NCBI GenBank assembly: GCA_011033025.1
Contig: WFMF01000034.1
Span: 496,001 to 560,000 of the forward strand
Direction: 5' to 3'
From: Beroe forskalii
Taxonomy: Eukaryota; Ctenophora; Nuda; Beroida; Beroidae
DNA: 64,000 nt
The position numbers and the translations under genes are program-made. The notes beneath the pieces were generated by a model. It did not search any database, was not told the DNA's origin, and saw nothing but the letters and a program-made list of their open reading frames with translations. Shown in pieces: positions 23,385 through 33,902 of this stretch. Position 1 is the stretch's first letter. Every line of letters begins with the position of its first letter.

Positions 23385-24029
23385 GTGATAATGACGTCAC
23401 ACTCGACTGCCAATCAGTCATCAGTACTCCATACACACTGTCCTATGTGCCATGTGTCACATGTTAACAAGTGTTTGAGCCTTAAATTGGTGTATGTTGC
23501 CCATTGTTTGGTGCGTATTTCGTGCAACAAATATATTTCTGTAGAACCATCTTTTAGCTTTTTAGTAGTCCGAGCAGTTATTGTGTCAAATGTTGGTTTA
23601 TACAAAGTTTGTTTCTCCACACAAAAATCTAGATTACCATTTACGTATTTTATTGATTTCATCAATTTTCATTGCTTGGTTATTCAAAATATGTATTATT
23701 TTACTGCTGCAAACGTTCATGTTAATTTTCAAAACAACTTAAAAACAGCTATCAGGATCATAAATTATAAAACCTCATCATCATTTCAATGTACATTATA
23801 TTTTTGTCAAATATTGAATAAATTCTATTTAAAACACCTCGATAAAAATATTAATCTGCTGCATGTGTGTTACTTTATAACATTGCGACAGAGCATATTA
23901 ATTCCATTTAAATACACATGCATCACACAATGTAAGCTTCTCCTGGCCCGTGCTTGGTTACATGGCGTGTCCTTTGTAACCAAAACATTCAGACAAAACA
24001 TTATTAACTGCGAAACAGGGGAACGATGA
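23385..24029 (+). other. Orphan 214-codon open frame
   Basis: A single open frame rich in F, I, N, Y, C and S, with no domain I recognise. It begins in a MITE fragment ('gataatgacgtcac'). By a rough estimate such a length is unusual for sequence this AT-rich. However, the strand is T-rich and G-poor here, which lowers stop-codon frequency. Codon choice follows composition and no signal peptide or membrane pattern is clear. It could be a remnant of a mobile element or chance. Confidence 0.2.
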
Positions 24030-24230
24030 TGTCATTTTCAGGATTTTGAATGGTCTTTCCTCCATTGTCCGCATCTGGCCACTTTTTTGCCAGTGTAGAA
24101 TTCAATCTGTCTGGGACCTGGGTCTATAAAAAAAGGTCTTTCAACCTTTCAACGTATTCATTCAATCGTCAAAGGTTCAATGGCGACTTCGGACTGCAAA
24201 GTTCTGTGTGGGGCATTGTTTTCAAAAGCG

Positions 24231-24988
24231 GAAATCAGCTTGAACGAGTCTGTTGAATTTAGTTCTGTAGACAGATAGAAGAATCCATTTCTTGGTTCAT
24301 GTTCTAATTTAACCTACTGCTTATTACCTTCCAAAATGAGTAACATGATCTTGAAAAAGTGGCCAATGTGGTTAACTAGATCCATAAATCCATAGAATCT
24401 TGTTGTCCTACATTGGCCCTGGTTGACATAAAATCATGTGTATTCAACATACAAGTTTTGGCATATATATGCGAACATGCTGATATCGGTTTATGTGTAA
24501 GGTCAAAGGTCTTGAGTCTATATCCTGTGTACACACCTATACACATTCATTAGTGAGTCTTTCCTGTAAATTATCTACGCGCTAATTGGGGTAATTAGTA
24601 TCACTTTTTCAGCTTCCTCTAAACACTTGAACAATTACTGAGTAAGATCTTGCTAGATTTTGCCTAATTCTACCCCTAACAAGTAGTACTAATTAGTACT
24701 TTAGTAGTTAGTAAAGTCTGTTCTCTTAGTACTAATACTGAATCTGAGATCAGATTTTTTCCGAATTCTTTTGCCTAACGGTCTTCTCTACAAAGATACC
24801 TCTGAGAATGTGAGATATTACATTTAAAATGATAACCACTCTCCACATTAACCTCTCTCGAACATTTATTATTCTCCTGGACGCTATTGTTCGCTGTAAT
24901 TATCGAAGAGAATGGTTTGGAGAAGCATTGATAGACATAAAAAGTGATGTCATCATCATACTTTGTAATGTGCATCTGATAACGAACG
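24231..24988 (+). repeat. 758-bp tandem duplication, copy 1
   Basis: Starts 'gaaatcagcttgaacgag' and runs to 'ctgataacgaacg'. Copy 2 follows immediately at 24989. Shared blocks include 'cctctaaacacttgaac', 'ctaacaagtagtactaatt' and 'gataaccactctccacatt'. Differences are scattered substitutions and short indels. The 61-codon ORFs on both strands inside it are not supported as genes. Confidence 0.9.
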
Positions 24989-25743
24989 GAAATCAGCTTG
25001 AACGAGTCTGTTGAATTTAGTTCTGTAGACAGATAGAAGAATCCATTTCTTGGTTCATATTCTAATTTAACCTACTGCCTAGTACCTTCGAAAATGAGTA
25101 ACATGATCTTGAAAAGGTGGCCAATGTGGTAAACTAGATCCATAAATCCATAGAATCTCGTTGTACTACATTGGCCCTGGCTAACATAAAATCATGTGTA
25201 TTCAACATAGACTTTGGCATATATGCGAACATGCTGATATCGGTTTTATGTGTAAGGTCTAAGGTCTTGAGTCTATATCCTGCGTACACACCTATACACA
25301 TTTATTAGTGAGTCTATCCTGTAAATTATCTACGCGCTAATTGGGGTAATTAGTATCACTTTTTCAGCTTCCTCTAAACACTTGAACAATTACTGAGTAA
25401 GATCTTGCTAGATTTTACCCGAATTCTACCCCTAACAAGTAGTACTAATTAGTACTTTTGTAGTTAGTATCATGTTCTCAGATCTTTACACACTGTTCAC
25501 TGAGATCAGGATTTTACCCGAATTCTTTGCCTAACGAGTCTTCTCTACAAAGATACCTCTGAGAATGTGAGATATTACATTTAAAATGATAACCACTCTC
25601 CACATTAACCTCTCTCGAACATTTATTATTCTCCTGGACGCTATTGTTCGCTGTAATTATCGAAGAGAATGGTTTGGAATTGATAGATACATTAGCATAA
25701 AAGTGATGTCATCATCATACTTTGTAATGTGCATCTGATAACG
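24989..25743 (+). repeat. 758-bp tandem duplication, copy 2
   Basis: Second copy, ending about 210 bases downstream of the P450 stop codon (the P450 is on the minus strand). Its end is followed by unrelated sequence ('ctgctcgtttctcccat'). Confidence 0.9.
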
Positions 25744-25951
25744 AAGTCTGCTCGTTTCTCCCATAGAGCTATAATCCAGGAGCTCCAGGGTAGCGCCCCA
25801 AGCCAATATATACCGTTCTGGAGAGAGGGTTGCTGTACCTGTGTAACTAATTACACTCGGCTAAAACGGTGACATTATCAATATACAGGGGGTTAAGATG
25901 ATGTCATTATCAGAGCTCAAAGTGGTAGTATCAGTGACGCTGGACCGGTTT

Positions 25952-28508
25952 CTAAGCGATGTTGTTAACTCGCACCATGATTTGTTCTTTAGGGGTGAGA
26001 GTACAGCTTTGCAACTCCGTGATTCTCCCAAACTCCGGTGTAAAGGTGAGCGTAGAGAAGAGTTTAGTGAGGAGAACGTGGGGCAGGACCACTGCGAGAC
26101 TCTTCCCAAGGCAACTCCGGGGACCGATCATGAAGGGGAGGTAGGTGCCGGGAAGAGGGGTGAAGACACCACCTGGCGTCAAGCCATTTCCCAAACTACT
26201 ATCTGGCATCATGCCATTTCCCACACTGCTCCTTGGCATCATGCCATTTCCCACACTGTCTCCTGGTATTATGCAATTTCCCACACTGCTCCTTGGCATC
26301 ATGCCATTTCCCTCACTGTCTCCTGGCATTATGCAATTTCCCAGACTGCCTCCTGGCATCATGCCATTTCCCTCACTGCTCATTGGCAAATCGCCAATAT
26401 TTCCACTCTGAGCAAGCCATCTCTCTGGTCTGAAGGTATCCGCATCCTCACCCCAGTATTGCGGTAGTCTCTGCTGAACATACACCCCCGCTTGGACCAG
26501 CGCCCCGTCTGGAATGTGGAAGTTTCCCAGAGTAGTGGGACTTCGGTTCCATCTGTGGGGTGTTTCATGATAACTTCAAATAATTAGTTACGAAGTAATG
26601 TTATCGAACACAGATCACATTCTGGATGGGACGTATAATTTGTAATATGGAGTTATAAGAAAAGTAAGATGTTGCTGTGATAAGACGAAATGATACTGAA
26701 AGGAAAATGAATAATTATCAATAATTATAGTACCTGTGTGACACGGGTACTGGTGGGTAAAGTCTCTGGGTCTCTGATATGCACGCCGTTATCAAGGGAA
26801 TGTCTTTCTTGCACCAGTAAGTTCCAGTGCTGGCGGTGTCAATACCGACCGCCTCCCTTGACACCAGCTGAGTGACAACAGGATCTTCCAGGATTTTAGC
26901 GAATGTGAAAGACGATACGTTGGCAACAGTATCGTATCCTGCTATCAGAAACATCGTGACATCATCGATCATTTCTTCTTCGTCCGGAGCGTTGCACTCA
27001 ATAATCATGTCGAGGACATCCCGTGAATGTTCACTTTCAATTCCCGAATCATGTCTTGAGTCCTTTTCTAAGACATTCATTGACTCATTTCCTGAATCCT
27101 TCCTCACCTCCCCCCGTCTTATCCTACCCCTAATCATCTGGCGAGCGTAGCTCCTCACTTCCTTGGCAGCTCTAACAAACTCCAGTTTAATCTCCCTGTC
27201 TACCCACGGTACAGCATTACGGATATGAGTGAGCGCCCTACTGAAACCGATGCGGAGAAATGAGTCTATGGACTGTCTGACAACAGTCATTGTGTGGGGC
27301 TCGACCTTTTCTTGACCGAGGACTACGTGGTTGATGATGTCAAACACCACTTGTTTCATGATCTGTGCCATATCAATCGAGTTTTTCTCAGTTTTCAGCC
27401 CCTCCATCAGTTTATCAGTGTGTCGGGATATCACTTTGACCCATCCATCCGAGTTAAAACCCATGAAAAACCTGCGGATTTTTGTTTTATTCATTTATTT
27501 TTGGGGGCACTGGAGAATGGAGATGCAGGCATCATTGCCTGTAATTTAGTAATTTTTCATGATTATCAGATTTACAGATTTGTCTGAAAAGACGAAAACT
27601 AGAGACGAATCCAGCATCATAGAACGGGTCTGTGCCATCTTCAGAAGAAAAACCTATTAACCTCTTGTACTCCCTTCTTTTCCTTGCCCAGACCCCGCCC
27701 CCCGGCTCGTTGAAGATGCTGTTCAGCCCGCAGACCCGCTGACCCAGGAAGTAGCCGAGAAAGGGGTAGAGGAACTTCTCACGGGGCTGGGAGAAGTAGG
27801 CGTGCAGGAGCCGGGGATTCGTGACGCACACCTGTGGGGTAAGGTGTTTATTTTGGAGAATCCACAATTCCCTGACCCATAGACCAACACAAAGATGTTG
27901 GATTTTAAAATTCTGGACTCTGTTTCCAAATGGAGAAACGCGCAGTAAGTCCTCACCTTTTTTCGACAATTCTGAGAATGGCCAAGTTGAAAAAAAATCA
28001 CCTGCATGCATGCCTGCGCCCCCAAAACAAAAACCATACCTGGGGGATGGTGATCAGCCAGAGCAGGTGTAGGTCTGGGTACTCAATACTCCATTTCATT
28101 CGCAGACTAAACGTGGTGCCCTCCCGAGCTGTAAGCGCTTTTAGTTCCGACAAGTGACCTGAAAAGGATGAAATTACCTGGGTGGGGCTGAAGCCTGGGA
28201 CTCTTAGGCTCTAGGAGGTAGGAGGTAGGAGCATCCAGCAAGAAGCAGCTTTCAGCTGAAATTTATGAAAAGTTGTGCTAGTCATTGATCCATTGGCCCC
28301 ATTACTCCAAACTACCCTTGTTTACATCATCTTGCTTTTCGATACTCGCTCACGAGCAACAAAACAACAATCAGCATACCCACTTACCATAAACTAGGGA
28401 TGATTTTGGTGGCCCTGGCAGATGCCAGTATTTTGTAATGTTGTAAACGTGTTTGAGCAGCACCCATGACAATGTTAAGAACACAATCAACAAAGTACCA
28501 GCTAGCAT
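25952..28508 (-). CDS. Cytochrome P450, CYP46-like, with internal repeat insert
   Basis: A heme monooxygenase of the ER membrane, about 582 residues. Five exons in order: 28508-28388 (ATG), 28158-28040, 27831-27662, 27471-26734 and 26552-25952 (TAG). All phases close. Residues 1-20 form the membrane anchor (LAGTLLIVFLTLSWVLL), followed by the hinge LPGPP. C-helix W128xxxR132; I-helix AGYDT 314-318; K-helix E370TQR373; PERF motif FRPERW 423-428; heme loop PFMIGPRSCLG with the ligand Cys530. The layout and C-helix context (WARKRREYKRF) resemble cholesterol 24-hydroxylase-type CYP46; the substrate cannot be inferred. Odd features: residues 443-512 are seven 10-residue repeats of the form xGNGMMPxSS, placed between the PERF motif and the heme loop where P450s normally have a short linker. 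There is also a Ser/Asp-rich insert (DSGNES...DSGIES) at about 261-286. Both help explain why it exceeds the usual ~500 residues. Confidence 0.93.
26165..26374 (-). repeat. 30-bp coding minisatellite in the P450
   Basis: Seven in-frame units of 30 bases encode xGN(G/C)(M/I)MPxxS. On the plus strand they read 'gcatcatgccatttcccac' with variants 'ggtattatgcaatttccc'. Units alternate between two sub-types (GNGMMP-RSS and GNCI-PGDS), suggesting that a two-unit 60-base block was amplified. The array keeps the reading frame. Confidence 0.93.
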
Positions 28509-29249
28509 GTTTCAGACTTCTGAAAGAAAGTAACAGAAAACTATCGAGCAACAATGGCTTAGAGCTCAGTTTTGGCTGATATTACATTCTTACGATGTGT
28601 CATATGTCACTAATAACCATTATCAGCTTCGACATAAAGAAAACAAAGGTGCTTTCTATGTCAACAGTACAATAAAACTGAAGAGTCAAGAGCTCCAAAA
28701 ACAAAAAAGGAAAATTTCGTCACTGGATAATTGAATGCAAAATTGTACAATTCAATATTTAGTAGACCTGAAAGTTAGATGGGTCATACTGGTCTACTGT
28801 CATGAGCAAAACTCCAGCTGAAATATCTACGTGCTTTGCCTGGCTAATGATTGAAAACCCCGAAGGGCACCACAAAGGGCTTCTAAATATATGCTAAAAA
28901 TTAACATCAATCTTCACTTTGTATACATCAATCTTAAGTATATAATCCTATCAAAGTCGATGCTGGGATAATTCCGGCAATGAAAAAGTGTCTGTAGGCC
29001 ATACCAAATAAAACCAAATGAAATCAAAACCGCGAAAACTTATCAGTTTTGTGTGGGAAATGATTGTCATAAAACTGCTCGATCAGTGATGAAACAAAAC
29101 ACACAATCGACATACACGGAATATTCAACTTGGGCTATACAATACTTTCATATTAATTGCATTTTTCATACATGTTTGTAATTTAAAGAGCCTTAATAAT
29201 GTAATTATGTAATTATAATCACAAAGAGAAATAAATTATATGATAACAT
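28509..29249. other. Intergenic between P450 promoter side and retroelement ORF
   Basis: No coding exon seen. It must contain the P450 5' UTR and promoter (minus strand), but no core promoter element could be assigned with confidence. Confidence 0.4.
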
Positions 29250-30293
29250 CTACTCCTTATCAGCGCTCAATACGTGGCCTCCTTTAATGAAATGTAACTT
29301 GTTCGGTTCAGCAATTCGTTTTGATTTCAGCTGATTGACTAAATTGCGGTGCACTTCACGTTCCTCTAAAGTCCTATCCGGGCAAATGAAAACTTGTTTG
29401 TACTCCTCCGAATCCCTCAACATCCTGGCTTTTTTGAAAATCTGCGTAACAAAGTCCGAGCAGGAGAGAGCTACTTTAACCGGACGTGGAGTTTGCTTCT
29501 TACCCCTCATTCCGATCCTGCATGCTTCAAACTTCGGCTTCTCTCCGACAGTCTTCAGAACATCACTGACTCTCTCGTTGATATTCTCCTCGGATTCCTC
29601 TGCGAGGCCGAATATCACTACATTCCGACTACGGTCCTCCTCTGCAACCACGTTCTTCACCACTGATTTCAGAATTCTTTGGTCCAATACACTTCCATCA
29701 GTCCTTGAGCTTTGCACCGTCTCACTGTAAGACTTTAACTGTGTCTCAACTCTGTCTCCAACTGAGGTCACCACCGAGTCCTTCAGCTCCTGCAACTGAG
29801 AATCCTTTGAAGTTATCAGCTCCGCTTGTAGCTTAAGAACCTGCTCCTCACTGTAAGACTTCAACTGTGTCTCAACCCTGTCTCCAACTGAGGTCACCAC
29901 TGTGTTCAACTGTGTCTCAACTCTGTCTCCAACTGAGGCCACCACCGAGTCCTTTAGCTCCTGCAACTGAGAGTTCTTTGCATTGATCAACTCCTCTTGT
30001 AGCTTGATGATCTGCTCCTGTTTCTTGATCATTTCTGATTTCTGCTGCTGTAAATCGAACTCCAGATGCTCAACCATTTCCGTTTGTGTGGTGACTATTC
30101 TCAAGGCAGTTACCAGCTTTGCAGACATTTGCTCCCGGCTGATCTCTCTTCGTCTGGAATAAGATTCTCCGTCCATTCCATTAGGGTGGTTTTCGGACGG
30201 AAGAAGATTCTTCATACCCCTTAACCAATCTCTATAGTCGTTTTTCACTCTCTTGAAATCAGTTCTTTCTCTGTTTCTTCCTGCCATGGCCAT
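29250..30293 (-). CDS. L1-ORF1-like retroelement protein
   Basis: A single open frame. The best start is the ATG at 30293 (MAMAGRNRERTDFKRV), giving about 347 residues; the frame stays open further upstream, but that part looks like AT-rich leader. Residues ~60-225 are coiled coil (EMVEHLEFDLQQQKSEMIKK). They contain an internal repeat: the block VGDRVETQL occurs three times and LQELKDSVV twice. The C-terminal part ENVVIFGL-type motif (RNVVIFGLAEES), followed by ...CRIGMRGKKQTPRPVKVALS and VFICPDRTLEEREVHRNLV, matches the RRM-like nucleic-acid-binding domain of non-LTR retrotransposon ORF1 proteins. No reverse transcriptase or endonuclease frame follows, so it is a solo or domesticated copy. 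It is intact. Confidence 0.75.
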   Translation of the reverse strand: MAMAGRNRERTDFKRVKNDYRDWLRGMKNLLPSENHPNGMDGESYSRRREISREQMSAKLVTALRIVTTQTEMVEHLEFDLQQQKSEMIKKQEQIIKLQEELINAKNSQLQELKDSVVASVGDRVETQLNTVVTSVGDRVETQLKSYSEEQVLKLQAELITSKDSQLQELKDSVVTSVGDRVETQLKSYSETVQSSRTDGSVLDQRILKSVVKNVVAEEDRSRNVVIFGLAEESEENINERVSDVLKTVGEKPKFEACRIGMRGKKQTPRPVKVALSCSDFVTQIFKKARMLRDSEEYKQVFICPDRTLEEREVHRNLVNQLKSKRIAEPNKLHFIKGGHVLSADKE

Positions 30294-31081
30294 GATACAC
30301 AGTGAGTATACCACAGCACAGCACGTTGCGATTAACAAGCAGCGATAACGAGCTGATAAGAGAGGTGAGAAATGCAACGTATGTAAAAGTATAAAGCTAG
30401 CAATCGTCAGAAGACAAAGTTCAATAATGAAAATAACAAAACAATCCAGATCCACTCCTTTATATATTAGATTAATATTGGCAAACTGCAAATAAATTGA
30501 ATGAATAAGATTACGAATACGAAAATTAGGCGAAAAATTATGCAAAAAATTATTAGGAAAATGCAAAATTATAGAATTCTTTTCACGAAATTAAGTAATA
30601 TGAGACATTGTCGGCTCATAAAATCGAGAACATATTCACGAAACCTTAAATCGTAAATCTTAAATCGTTAAAAATCATAAAACTTCACAAAAATTGAAAA
30701 ATTATAAATTATGACATTGACATCAAACTTCTTGTTTCTCATGAAACCCCCTTCAGATCCCATCGCATGCCTTGGGTAGTGTCCAATAAATGCCTCGTAT
30801 CCAATAATGGAATGCTTTGACAAGGACAGTAGGTTATTAACCTCTTTATTGGCTGCAGATGTGCTCTGCTGACTATCTACCTGACGTTCCATGCCTTTGA
30901 CGACATTCATTAATCTGTCAAAATGACACCTCTAAATATAAAATTGTCGTACCCTAAGGCACGTTTCCAGTTATCTTTCTGTGCTTCCTTTGAGTAGCAA
31001 TTTCAACTGTACCAAATCCTCAAATCTGAAGAATTGCACTGTGCTTTTGACTCTCCACATATTATTTGCCGCTGACTCACC
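30294..31081. other. Intergenic, AT-rich, no gene supported
   Basis: Between a minus-strand ORF1-like gene and the plus-strand YHYH gene. The 80-codon minus frame at 30668-30910 (VKGMERQVDSQQSTSAANKE) could be a fragment of the same element, but it has no recognised motif. Confidence 0.35.
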
Positions 31082-32187
31082 ATGTGGAACCTGGCCATCA
31101 TCCTTTTATACGGTATGATCTCAGGATCACTCCCACTAACTCGTGAGGAATTGGCAGCCTTCCAACCCCGCATCCAAGGTTACATCGACCCTAACACAGG
31201 GAAGGAAGCTGTTGTGTATGCATGGGATAGTCTCCTGGGATACCAGGTTATCAGAACCAACGGTATCCCGTCCCACCAAGTGGGGATGTTTGATGAAAAT
31301 GATGAAATTGTCCAACGACCTTACGAGTTGCGGGAAGCCATCACAGAACTCAGGATCTTCTCCGACCCTATCATGCGAGACAAGCCTTTGCGGTGTATGC
31401 CCATGAACTTCGTGGGAATTGCCACGTCTGGAACGCTCATCTACAGCTGGTTTCCCCTCACTCCAGGATGCCTTGACATCAGGAAGGAGTCCAAGGAGTT
31501 TGACGTTTGTTCTGGACACCCCTCCCCCTCCCATCACTACCACTACAACTTCTACTCGCCCTGTGTCCAAATCCCCGTGTGCGGGAAGCCTTCCCCGATC
31601 TACGGAGTTGCTATTGACGGGATCCCGATCTACGGTCCTATCAGTGAGGACGGTGTCCAGCTGACGAGCCAGGACTTGGATGAGTGCGGAGGCAGAGTTG
31701 GGCGGGATGGGAGGTACAAGTACCACGTGACTGCTGACCCTCCCTTCTTCATGGGCTGCTTCAAGGGGAGATCAGGAGTGATTCAGGGAAGAGTGTGGAG
31801 GACTTTGTGTGCAGCTGTCCCTACGATGACTCCATGTTCTCATCAACTGGTCCCCCTAACTTATCCAGAACCCCCACTGTCTGTTCCTCCTCCCCCAGCA
31901 ATGGCAGTGAGCCAATGTCCTGCTGGGATGAGATGTATCTGAGGGAGCTCCCATACCAGATCCCCTACAAGTGGGAACACCAAGATAAGGAGATATCACT
32001 CATTGCTTGCTGTCCTCAGGGCTTCGACTGTGGGAATAGTTGCAAGACCGAGGATGGAAACAAGTTGCTCTGCTTCCAGGAGAGGAAAACTGTGAAGTAT
32101 CTTACGAGGATAGCTAAAACTTCAGAGTCAGGTGCAGTTAGGGTAGCCTTCTCTGTTTTGGTGTCTTCTCTTTTCCTTGGCCTCTAG
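31082..32187 (+). CDS. Secreted YHYH-domain protein, interrupted by a frameshift
   Basis: Intronless. Residues 1-18 are a signal peptide (MWNLAIILLYGMISGSLP). The YHYH domain (a family of extracellular proteins of unknown activity) is clear: MPMNFVGIATSGTLIYSWF, then HHYHYNFYSP at 151-160, GVAIDGIPIYGP, and a second YKYHVTADPPFFMGC at 212-225. After Lys228-Gly229 the frame runs off into non-homologous sequence, with a stop after 286 codons. The -1 related frame from 31768 onward carries on the domain (CSCPYDD, then a Cys-rich tail CCPQGFDCGNSCK) and ends with a hydrophobic C-terminus (AFSVLVSSLFLGL) typical of a GPI signal. The break lies at a GGGG run, 31765-31768; a missing G would explain it. 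This is either a sequencing/assembly indel or a young pseudogene. AATAAA lies at 32556. Confidence 0.85.
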
Positions 32188-32555
32188 ATGTATAGATCTA
32201 CAGACTGAACTCTAGAACTGAAGATTGAATGTCGTATCAAATTCGATAGTTCTATCTGGAAAAGGATTAGGTCATTAGGACGTTTGGAATTTGGATAAGC
32301 CTGGCAAATACTGACTGGGAAGTCAGAAGACTGATAGTTAACAGTAGGCACATCGAATTTATCAAGAAGATCAAGCAGAATGCTTAATAACAAATTGTTG
32401 GACAGATTTTCAAGTTCTGTGAAATCCTAACTGCTATGTAATGCTTTCCGTGAATAGAAGAACATCAGAATTTATGTTTTTTCATATTATTTTCATGTAT
32501 TTCTATTGAAGCTGATAACTTTTATACATTACTGATTACACTAAAAGCCTAAGTT

Positions 32556-32561
32556 AATAAA
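32556..32561 (+). promoter_or_regulatory. Poly(A) signal AATAAA
   Basis: AATAAA about 370 bases after the YHYH-gene stop, followed by a T-rich region. The likely 3' end of that transcript. Confidence 0.4.
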
Positions 32562-33902
32562 TTTGTTTTGATTTTCGCCTAGCATTAATTAGGTCAGCCT
32601 CATGATTTGTTTGAAATCGAATTGATTTTCAAATATAAAATATTTGCAAATATTAACAATGAAAATAAAATATAACTTTGAGTATAATTGTCTGTTCATA
32701 CTGTCACACCAAATTGAGACAGTTGAAAACAATCCATTTTCCATTAAATACTTTTCCTTTGTATTCCTTTGTTATTCATTGTTTTCTAGGAATAACAATT
32801 CATCCTTGATTTATGAAAATTTTCCTCGGATTGCACTTGATATTTTAATTTAGTAATTCATTGACTAATCCTCGTGAAACATTCAAACCTCGCCTCTCTG
32901 TTGAATAACCCTAATTGAAATTACACACACTTGAGCCACCAATCTGTCCTCTAAAAGTTAAGTGCAATTATGTGTCCCACTCCTCAAACAGGCAAATGAC
33001 GTCATCAATTCACCCCTTAAAAGTCCTGAAAATTTCGTCACTCTGAACCGCCTACCATTTGTCCGTGAACCGTACCCTGCTGATGATCCCTTTTGTCTCA
33101 GACCTTATTCAGGGAGTTATAAATTATTAACCTCTCTTAGATTAGATTATTTTAATTTCCTTAACAATCCTTTGGTGAGTACCCAGAGCAAATATGCAAT
33201 TTAGAGTCACCAGTTCTGCATTTTATACGCTGATAATGACGTCACATTGGGTTGTCACTTTACACCATGGGTGCAGGCCAGGAATAACCCAACCAAGTCG
33301 TATAGTATTTGTACGCGCTGCTGAATGCATTATGCAGTAGTTGCACGTTGGTTGCACTGGAATGTGCGCACTGCGTTTAGATTGCCGCGAATTCTTTTCC
33401 ATTGTGTGCAGTGATTGAAAGAGAACATTTCGCATACTGTAATCAAGCCAAGTATCTGTCATTCACAACTCCATTCATTGACAATTAACATAGGATTAAA
33501 TTTTCAGTTTGTTTTGCTCTTGCTTTGAATAGATCTCTGTCTGAACTGGCTTGGAATCGTGTGTCTGTGAATTTCGACACGTCGTCATTTCTTTATTGAC
33601 AAGTATACGCACTTGCTTCACTTCCTGTTTCCAAATCGTAACTTGAATTGTTTACACTGTTCTGACAGATTTCAAAATAATACTTGCATGAGTCGAACTA
33701 ATCCGTCAGATAAACATTCAAACCTTTAATAGATACGTTCAGTACTCAATAGCTTATCTGAATTTTGCATAGATGAGACAGCTAGTATCCCAATGAAGAA
33801 ATAATTCAACCGATGGAATAGGTTGCGATACATCGAGCTTATACTCTTATACAGTAGTCAGAGTGACCAGTATTGAGTGAGAAGTGTCATTTGGAAGTTG
33901 AG
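32562..33902. other. Intergenic with MITE pieces
   Basis: Contains two fragments of the TGACGTCA MITE family (about 32996-33062 and 33230-33262) and otherwise AT-rich sequence. Short ORFs here overlap the MITE pieces and are not supported. The end presumably holds the promoter of the MTUS-like gene. Confidence 0.45.

Noticed and set aside
25898..26485. Plus-strand frames of 88-189 codons over the P450 repeat
   Set aside because: They are antisense shadows of the P450 last exon; the minus strand has the heme-binding motif and closing splice phases.
31136..31726. A 196-codon minus-strand frame
   Set aside because: Antisense shadow of the YHYH coding sequence.
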